Below are positions 57,628 to 64,000 of a stretch of DNA of 64,000 bases, piece after piece (position 1 is the first letter of the stretch; each line of letters starts with the position of its first letter). The position numbers were made by a program, and so were the translations under genes. Origin of the DNA: Kineosporiaceae bacterium (GTDB taxonomy: Bacteria > Actinomycetota > Actinomycetes > Actinomycetales > Kineosporiaceae); contig JADJPO010000011.1 of assembly GCA_016713225.1 (NCBI GenBank), forward strand, positions 533,298 to 597,297. Direction: 5' to 3'. A model generated the notes under the pieces. The model saw only the letters and a program-made list of their open reading frames with translations, was not told the origin of the DNA and ran no database searches.

Positions 57628-59001
57628 TCAGTCGTGGGCGAAGAAGACGTTCTTGGTCTCGGTGAACGCGGCCAGTGCGTCCGGGCCGAGCTCGCGACCC
57701 AGACCCGACTGCTTGAAGCCGCCGAACGGCGTGGCGTACCGCACCGAGGAGTGCGAGTTCACCGACAGGTTGCCCGACTCCACCCCGCGCGCGACTCGCA
57801 GCGCGCGGCCGACGTCGCGGGTCCAGATCGAGCCGCTCAGGCCGTACTCGGTGTCGTTGGCCAGTTCGATCGCCTCGGCCTCGTCGCGGAACGGCATCAC
57901 GGCCACCACCGGGCCGAACACCTCCTCGCGCCACACCTTGTCCTGGGCCGAGCGGGGCAGGACGACGGTCGGCGGGTACCAGAAGCCCGCACCGTCCGGC
58001 GCCGAGCCCCGGAACGCGATGTCGACCGGCTCGGTGGCGTTCTCGACGTAGGAGCGCACCGTCTCGCGGTGGGCCGCCGAGATCAGCGGCCCCATCTCGG
58101 CGTCCGCCTCACCCGGCGAGGTGACCTTGACCCCGGCGACGGCGGGCTCGAGCAACCCGAGGAACGTCTCGTACACGCTGGCCTCGACCAGGATGCGCGA
58201 CCGGGCGCAGCAGTCCTGACCGGCGTTGTCGAACACCCCGTAGGCGCGGTGGCGGCGGCCTTCCCCGAGGTCGCTGTCGGCGAAGACGATGTTCGCGCTC
58301 TTGCCGCCCAACTCGAGCGTGACCCGCTTGACCCTGCGACATCGCCTGGGCGGCGAGCCGGGTGCCGACCTCGGTGGACCCGGTGAACACGAGCTTGCGC
58401 ACCAGCGGGTTGTCGACGAATCGCTGCCCCACCCGCCGCCCTTGCCCGGCAGCACCTGGAACACGTCCGCCGGGATGCCCGCCCCGAGGGCCGGGCGCCG
58501 AGCCGGATCGCGGTCAACGGGGTGAGCTCGGCCGGTTTTGAGCACCACGGTGCAGCCCGCGGCCAACGCCGGTGCGAAGCCCCAGCCGGCGATGGGCATC
58601 GGGAAGTTCCACGGCACGATCACGCCGACGACGCCGATCGGTTCGCTGAAGGTGACGTCGAGGCCCGCCGGCGACCGGGATCTGCTTGCCGAACAACCGC
58701 CTCGGGCGCCGCCGAGTAATAGGCCAGCACGTCCCGGACGTTGCCCGCCTCCCAGCGGGCGTTACCCAGGGTGTGGCCGGCACCGGCGACCTCGAGGGCC
58801 GCCAACTCGTCGACGTGGGCGTCGACGACGTCCGCGAACCGCCGCAACAACCGCCCCCGGTCGGCCGGAGCCACCGCCCGCCACGCCGGCCAGGCCGCGT
58901 GCGCCCGGGCAATAGCGGCGTCGGTGGCCGCGCCGTCCAACTGGGTGACGGTGGCCGCCCTCTCTTCGGTAGGCCGGATTGATCACCCGGTAGCTACTCA
59001 T
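57628..59001 (-). pseudogene. Aldehyde dehydrogenase (PuuC-like), broken by frameshifts
   Basis: MSSYRVINPAYR starts the protein at ATG 59001. ALDH segments follow in several frames: [75 protein letters not shown] with the catalytic Cys in GQDC, and [12 protein letters not shown], with the end [20 protein letters not shown] intact. The full length is about 450 aa. It oxidises an aldehyde, e.g. a gamma-glutamylamino-aldehyde, with NAD(P)+. The indels shift frame, and the protein motif order is otherwise intact. Confidence 0.85.
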
Positions 59002-59173
59002 CGCCGAAACTCTCCTCGTCGTGCCGTCCGAAACCACGTCGTCCCGAACCTGCTCATGCTCCGTGGGTGACTGCTCGTACTCCGCAGCTGACGCGGAAAT
59101 CGGGACGTATCCACTGCATCCCACCTGTCACCTGGAGCACGAGGCGGGTTGGGTGGGGGTTGTGGTGCCCGGC

Positions 59174-60561
59174 TCAGAGCGCTCGAAGCACCGAACCCGC
59201 TCCCAGTCGGTGACTGGTCGCCTCGAAGGCGGCGAGCTCGACGTCCGCGGCGTTGACGTAGTGGTCGACGACCTCGTCGCCGAAGGCGTTGCGCGCCAAC
59301 ACCGACGTGGCGAACAGGTCGCGCGCCTCGCGCAACGTGGTCGGCACCCGCGGCCGCTCGGCGACATAGGCATTGCCCTGCAGCGGGGCCTCGGACAACC
59401 GGTCTCGATCCCCACAACCCACCGGCCAGCATCGCCGCCACCGCCAGATACGGGTTCACGTCCCCGCCCGGCACCCGATTCTCGAGTCGCAACGCCGACC
59501 CTTGCCGACCACCCGGATCGCGCAGGTGCGGTTGTCCTCACCCCAGGCGACCGCGGTCGGTGCGAAGGTGCCGGGCTGCAATCGCTTGTAGGAGTTGATG
59601 TTCGGCGCATAGAGCAGGGTGAATTCGCGCAACGTGGCCAGGATTCCGGCGACGAAGGGCTTGGAAGGATGTCGCTGCGGCCACCCGGGACGGCGACCCG
59701 TCGGGCCGCGCGCGAAGACCGTCTCGCCGCCCAGGCCCGCGGAAACTCAGGTGGATGTGGCAGGAGTTGCCCTCGCGCTCGTTGAACTTGGCCATGAAGG
59801 TGAGCGCCTTGTCGTGCTGGGCGGCGATCTCCTTGGCGGCGGTCTTGTAGACCACGTGGTGATCGCAGGTGGTGATGGAGTCGGCGAACTTGAAGGCGAT
59901 CTCGTGCTGACCGAAGTTGCACTCGCCCGGCTGACTCCACGACCAGACCGGCGCGGTCCATCTGGTTGCGGATGTCGCGCAGCAACGGCTCGACCCGCGT
60001 CGTCCCGATGATCAGAGTAGTCCACGTTGTATCGATTGGACGGCGTGAGCGCGATACCCGGAGTCCCAGGCCTGCTCGTAGGTGTTGTCGAAGACGATGA
60101 ACTTCAGCTCGGTGCCGGCGTAGGACACGAAGCCCATGTCGGCGGCCCGGTCGGCCTGCGCCATCAGGATCTGGCGCGGGGACTGCACCACCGGACGGCC
60201 GTCCAGCCACAGCAGGTCGCACTGCACCATCGCGGTCGCAGGCAGCCAGGTGACCGGGCGCAGGGTCGACAGGTCCGGCCGCAGTAACGAAGTCGCCGTA
60301 GCCGGTCTCCCGACGAGCTCATCGCGTACCCGCCGACGGTGTTCCGGTGTCGACGTCGACGGCGAGCAGGTAGTTGCAGCCCTCGGTGCCGTGGGCCAGC
60401 ACCTCGTCGACGAAGTAGCGGCCGTGGATCCGCTTGCCCGCGAGCCGGCCCCTGCACGTCGGTGAACACCACCAACACGGTGTCGACGTGACCGGAGGCG
60501 ACGGCCTCCTTCAACGTGTCGACCGTCATCGGCACGTGGGACGCAGGGCGCGCTCGGCCAT
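59174..60561 (-). pseudogene. Glutamine synthetase-like enzyme (gamma-glutamylpolyamine synthetase type), broken by many frameshifts
   Basis: Fragments in order: LKEAVASGHVDTVLVVFTDV, MAQADRAADMGFVSYAGTEL (with ELKFIVFDN), AKEIAAQHDKALTFMAKFNE, EGNSCHIHLSFRG, LRLENRVPGGDVNPYLAVAA and a C-terminal ARDLFATSVLARNAFGDEVV. These are the glutamine synthetase ATP/Glu-binding strand motifs (HIHLSF; ENRVPGGDVNPYL). The fragment set and the PuuD/ALDH neighbours suggest a PuuA/GlnA3-type enzyme that gamma-glutamylates an amine. Breaks occur about every 100-150 bases. The start is at ATG 60539 or 60561. Confidence 0.83.
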
Positions 60562-60714
60562 GGATCTCTCCTTCTCGACCTCCCGGGGGCACGTGGTGGA
60601 CACGTGGTGGCGAGCGACATGCTCCACCATGCGAGGCGCTGCCGTCTCGCAATCGGCCCCGGTGATCCGGCAAATCTCATGCGGCCGGACGGCGCCGCGC
60701 GACGATCTGCGTGC
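60562..60714. other. Intergenic stretch with a weak relative of the interspersed repeat
   Basis: Between the glutamine synthetase-like and TauE/SafE genes I see no gene. At 60658-60682 GGTGATC, variable base, GGCAA resembles the first half of the interspersed repeat but lacks GTGCAC. Confidence 0.35.
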
Positions 60715-61684
60715 TCAGGCGACAAGCTTTGGCGGGCGGTGGTGTGGATGATGCGTTTTTGGCGTCGCGTCCCGATCGGCCTGCTCCTCCCCACGCTTTG
60801 ATCGTGCACCGCGCCTCACCAGCGGCCCCAGGACTACGGCCAGGGCGATCACGAGCCCTTGTAAGTATCGTGGCAGATCCAGCAGCTTGGTGACCCGAGG
60901 CCAACAGCACGACGGCCAGTGCCCGACGGATCAGCCAGCCCGGGGCGCGGGACGACAGCTGCGCGCCCAGGCAGATCCCCTGGGATCGAGCCGAGCAGCA
61001 GCGAGGCGGTCAGGTCGAACTGGAAGTCCCCGAACAGCACGTGTCCCAGCGCGGCACTGGCCACTCAAGGGTACCGCCTGCACCAGGTCGGCGCTGACGA
61101 GCTGGTTGGCGGTCAGGCTCCTGGAACAGCGCGATCAACGCAATGATGATCAACGAACTGACCCGACCGAGGTCATGCCCACGATCAGCCCGCCGGCCGC
61201 ACCGATCAGCACGGTGGGTAGCGGCCGGACGATCGGCACGTCCTCGGGCTCGATCACCTCCACCCCCGCCGGGCCGCGGCCTCACGCAGGCGCACCCGGG
61301 CGACTATGCCCAGGTAGGCCTTAGACCATGGCGGCCGCAGCGACCAGCAGAGCCACCCCGAGCGAGGTCTTGACCACCGCCTCGCACGTCGCCGGAAGGC
61401 CTGTGCGCCCGCAGCACCAGCACCCTGACGAACGCATTCTCGGCACCGAGCGCCGACGCATGAGCCACCGCACCAGCGGCCACTGGATGGTGCCGCGCCG
61501 CATGTGCACCCAGCTGCCGACCGGTTTCATCACGGCTGCGGCGACCAGGTCACTCGACGTATGCCAGCGGCGTGACCCCGAACAGCAGCACCAGCACCGT
61601 CATCAGGGTACCGCCGCCCATGCCGGTGAGGTTGACGACGAAGCCGACGATCAACCCGGCTTAGCACCACTTGTGGACGTCCAC
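60715..61684 (-). pseudogene. TauE/SafE-family sulfite/anion exporter, broken by frameshifts
   Basis: Fragments show the family's repeats: GLIVGFVVNLTGMGGG, LVAAAVMKPVGSWVHMRRGT (rebuilt across a break), GHVLFGDFQFDLTASLLLGS, IPGICLGAQLSSRAPGWLIR and the C-terminal LLDLPRYLQGLVIALAVVLG. These are hydrophobic segments of an integral membrane protein. It is next to the APS-kinase fusion, suggesting sulfur assimilation. Start GTG 61684. The stop at 60715 assumes frame correction. Confidence 0.72.
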
Positions 61685-61693
61685 GAGCCACCC

Positions 61694-62948
61694 TCACCAC
61701 ATCGCGCCAGGCCGCGCCTTCGCACCACCGGACGTCATCGGCCAGGTGAAGCCGCGTGCTCCTGAAGCATCTCGCCACAGGCGATTCACACACTCCTGGA
61801 CGGATATGTCCGAGGTGTCGAGCACGATATCGGCATCACTGCGGTTCTCGTACGGCGAGCTGATGCCGGTGAAGTCGGCGATCTCGCCTCGGCGGGCCTT
61901 GGCGTACATCCTCAGTGGCCGCAGCGTCCACCATACCTCGGCCAGAGCGGGTGGCGACGTGCACCAGCAGCAGGTCTCCCCCCGCCTGCTCGACCAGGAA
62001 CGCATTTCTCGGCCCGCCCGGCCGCGAACGGCGCGATCGGCGCACAGATCGCGGTCTCCAGCGTGCTGGGCGACCTCGGCCGCCACGAACCCGATCCGGC
62101 GGATGCTCTCTCGGTCGGCCAATGGTGAAGCCGGAGTCTGCCGACAGCAGCTGGCGCACCTCGTCGCCGTCCAGCACCGATAGCGTGCGCCGACCGTCTG
62201 CGATCAGGGCCTCGGCGAGCGCTCTTTGGCCACTGTGATCGTTTGCGACCGGGACAGGTTCGTGAAGAAGGCGGTCGCCGAGGCCAGTGCGGCCGGCCGA
62301 CGGCGCGCGCCAGCTCGGCGGTGAAGGCAGGGTGGACCTCGCGTCGAGCCGCGCTCACACCGGCACTGCGGATCTCGGCTGCTCCGTAGGTGGCCATCGC
62401 CGGCCCCGCCAGCTCAACCTCAACAGCGGGCAGCGCCAGCGGCACCACCAGTTCAGTCTGGGTCGGCCAGGCGGCCGAGCAGCCTGCCACAGGGCCTCGG
62501 CGCCGAGACCACCAGTGTTTCAGCGGGTCCGCACTAGTCGCCGACCATCACGAGCCAGGAGGAGCACTGCCCCCGCTTCGGCGGTAGCCGCTGCCCCGAG
62601 CGGCGCCACCTGCTAGCCGGCGCCGGGCCGGTCAGGCTCACCACGATGACCGGCCGTCCTGCCACGTACCCCTCACCTGCGCCGCGGTGAGGCGGTGACA
62701 GCACAACAGTGGCGAACGGGCGTAACCGCGTACCGGGGCACGCCGTCCGGGGCGAAGGTCAGCTCGGCGACCGGGGTGCCCTCGGCGTCCTCGACCAGCA
62801 CTCCCGCGTGAGCCGCCTCGGGCAGTTCACCCAGCGCACCGTCCGGCAGGTGGTTGAGCACGTTGCCGCCGACCACGGTTTTGCTTTTCGAGCTCGAAGC
62901 GTGGCGTGCGAGGGGTGCCAAACCAGGCAGGACAGGAGCGACCACCAT
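61694..62948 (-). pseudogene. APS kinase with ATP-sulfurylase-like N-terminus, broken by frameshifts
   Basis: The C-terminal part is clear: SVLDGDEVRQLLSADSGF (rebuilt), ESIRRIGFVAAEVAQHAG and RRGEIADFTGISSPYENR with ADIVLDTSD, as in CysC adenylylsulfate kinases. Upstream, LGELPEAAHAGVLVEDAEG, TPVAELTFAPDG and VELAGPAMATYGAAEIR resemble the ATP sulfurylase-type region in actinobacterial fusions, but this is less certain. The P-loop is not readable. It phosphorylates APS to PAPS for sulfate assimilation. It begins near ATG 62948. Confidence 0.65.
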
Positions 62949-63053
62949 GGCGGGATCGTGTCGTTAGTCGAGATAGCCTCCCTGACCGCTGGCGTCACCA
63001 TGATGAGGGGCTGTCGGCAGAGCGGATCAGTCGTTGCCCTGCAGGATGGCGAG
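62949..63053. other. Short intergenic stretch
   Basis: About 100 bases between the Bax-inhibitor-like gene stop and the APS kinase fusion. Nothing recognised. Confidence 0.4.
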
Positions 63054-63830
63054 TTAAGACGCAGGATCCTCGAGGTAGAGCCAGACCAGCGTGACCACCA
63101 GGCCGAACGCGGCGGTCCAGGCGTAGACCTTGGGGATGTTGTTGGTGATGCCCCCGCGCGACGAAGTCGGCGTCGAGTACCAGGAAGAACGGAGGCCAGC
63201 AGGATTGCGAACGCACTCAGCGCCACCGGCAGACCGCCGCTTTGAGTAGATGCGGTTCCAGGCGCCGAACATGCACGCCGAGGAAGTGCACCAGGCCGAA
63301 CACCATGCAGCCGACCCCGGCGATCATCCCGCCTTCTGGGAACTTCGGGTTGCTGCGGATCATTGCGGTCTTGCAGAGGCCGAGCATGGCGCCGAAGGCG
63401 CACAGCGTGCCGACGATGGCGTGGACGATGATGTCGTTGCCCTGCCAGAGGGCGGGACGCAACGACGGATGTTACCACGAACACACCCGACTTGCGCGTA
63501 GGCGAACATCAGCGGCGGGCTGGGCACCTTCGGGAACTGGGCCACCATGGCGAGCACGAAGCCCACCAGGCCGGCGCCGAGCAATGGTTACGCAACTGTT
63601 TCCGGGCTTGATGAACCAGCAGGTCGGCACGGCGGTGACCAGCAGACCAACCGAACAGGGCGGCGGTGCGGACGACGACGTCGCCCAGGGTCATCCGGTT
63701 GGTGTCGACCGAGGTCGCGGACGGCGCCTGCGTTCTTGTCCTGGATCGTGCTGGCGGGGGGTGTCGCGGGCTGGAAGGTCGCGTACCCACCGCTCTTGAA
63801 CTCACCGCTGCGGCTGACAACACACCACCG
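63054..63830 (-). pseudogene. Bax inhibitor-1/YccA family membrane protein, broken by frameshifts
   Basis: Fragments in several frames: FKSGGYATFQPATPP, MTLGDVVVRTAALFG, VLAMVAQFPKVPSPPLMFAY, ALWQGNDIIVHAIVGTLCAF, MIRSNPKFPEGGMIAGVGCM and finally ITNNIPKVYAWTAAFGLVVT, LVWLYLED. These match the seven-helix BI-1/YccA pattern and its conserved end, RGI(T)NxxPKxxxWxAAFGL. Full length is about 260 aa. The start is unclear. The role may be calcium/proton leak or stress control. Confidence 0.72.
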
Positions 63831-64000
63831 GTCTGCAACGGTCGTGCCCCGCACCCCGCTGGACTGGGCACCACCGCCCGGCTGGTACTCAAGGTCACGC
63901 CGAACGTCCTGGAATGGTTCCTGCACCTGCCGATGACACCTTCGTGGGATCAAGGTTCGGCGGCTCTCGAGGTAGGTTCGGGGCATCCGAATAGCCTCCG
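63831..64000. other. Right window edge, no gene recognised
   Basis: The last 170 bases show no coding signal I can assign. They might hold the true start of the Bax-inhibitor-like gene or its promoter. Confidence 0.35.

Overview
The window is a GC-rich (roughly 70%) stretch of an actinobacterial chromosome. A DUF222/HNH endonuclease, a DUF2510 membrane protein, an Lsr2-like domain on an ERCC4 nuclease, a deazaflavin-type (Ddn-like) oxidoreductase and a cytosolic group 2a-like uptake [NiFe] hydrogenase with its usual actinobacterial accessory genes all point to Actinomycetota. Species cannot be resolved. No rRNA or tRNA gene was recognised.

Layout. 1-1061: 3' end of a Ser/Thr protein kinase. 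1112-18573: the hydrogenase island, almost all on the minus strand. In transcription order it reads DUF1641, hypA, hypB, small subunit, large subunit, maturation protease, a 90-aa orphan, a TPR protein, a 120-aa orphan, a NifU-Rieske fusion, an NHL-repeat protein and hypF. After an interruption (DUF222/HNH gene, and a plus-strand BNR-repeat/MoaD-like pair) come hypC, hypD and hypE. Many joints overlap by a few bases (ATGA, GTGA, TGATG), indicating translational coupling. The products would build and mature a cytosolic uptake hydrogenase related to the mycobacterial Huc enzyme, which oxidises trace H2 for respiration.

18664-29021: accessory and housekeeping genes (DUF2510 protein, CotH-like kinase, two-gene phytase-like/TIM-barrel unit, YitT-like membrane protein, MsrA, alpha-amylase family enzyme, PhoD-like phosphatase) with two RHH/PIN toxin-antitoxin pairs. 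29853-35915: a tandem-repeat patch, a RecQ-type helicase with a phosphoribosyltransferase-like C-terminus, and a MoxR-like ATPase/vWA pair. 35995-45066: two large secreted proteins facing each other, one with FN3, LamG-like and RCC1 repeats, the other with a beta-propeller and a discoidin domain. 45232-56026: Sir2, Ddn-like protein, chemoreceptor, HAD hydrolase, cystathionine beta-synthase-like enzyme, SGNH hydrolase, ERCC4 nuclease, DUF418 protein and a two-component system. 56096-60561: PuuD, SDR, aldehyde dehydrogenase and glutamine-synthetase-like genes, looking like a gamma-glutamylated amine catabolic operon. 60715-63830: TauE/SafE, an APS-kinase fusion and a Bax-inhibitor-1 family gene.

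Sequence quality matters. A G/C-only block with homopolymer G runs of 23 and 27 lies at about 46100-46380. Single-base frameshifts break several otherwise intact genes in the middle, and nearly every gene after about 57100 is broken repeatedly. The signal is still coding-like on both sides of each break, so I read these as mostly sequencing or assembly errors, not pseudogene decay.

The most interesting non-gene signal is a 24-27 base interspersed repeat found three times, each time at the 3' end of a gene and in the sense orientation.
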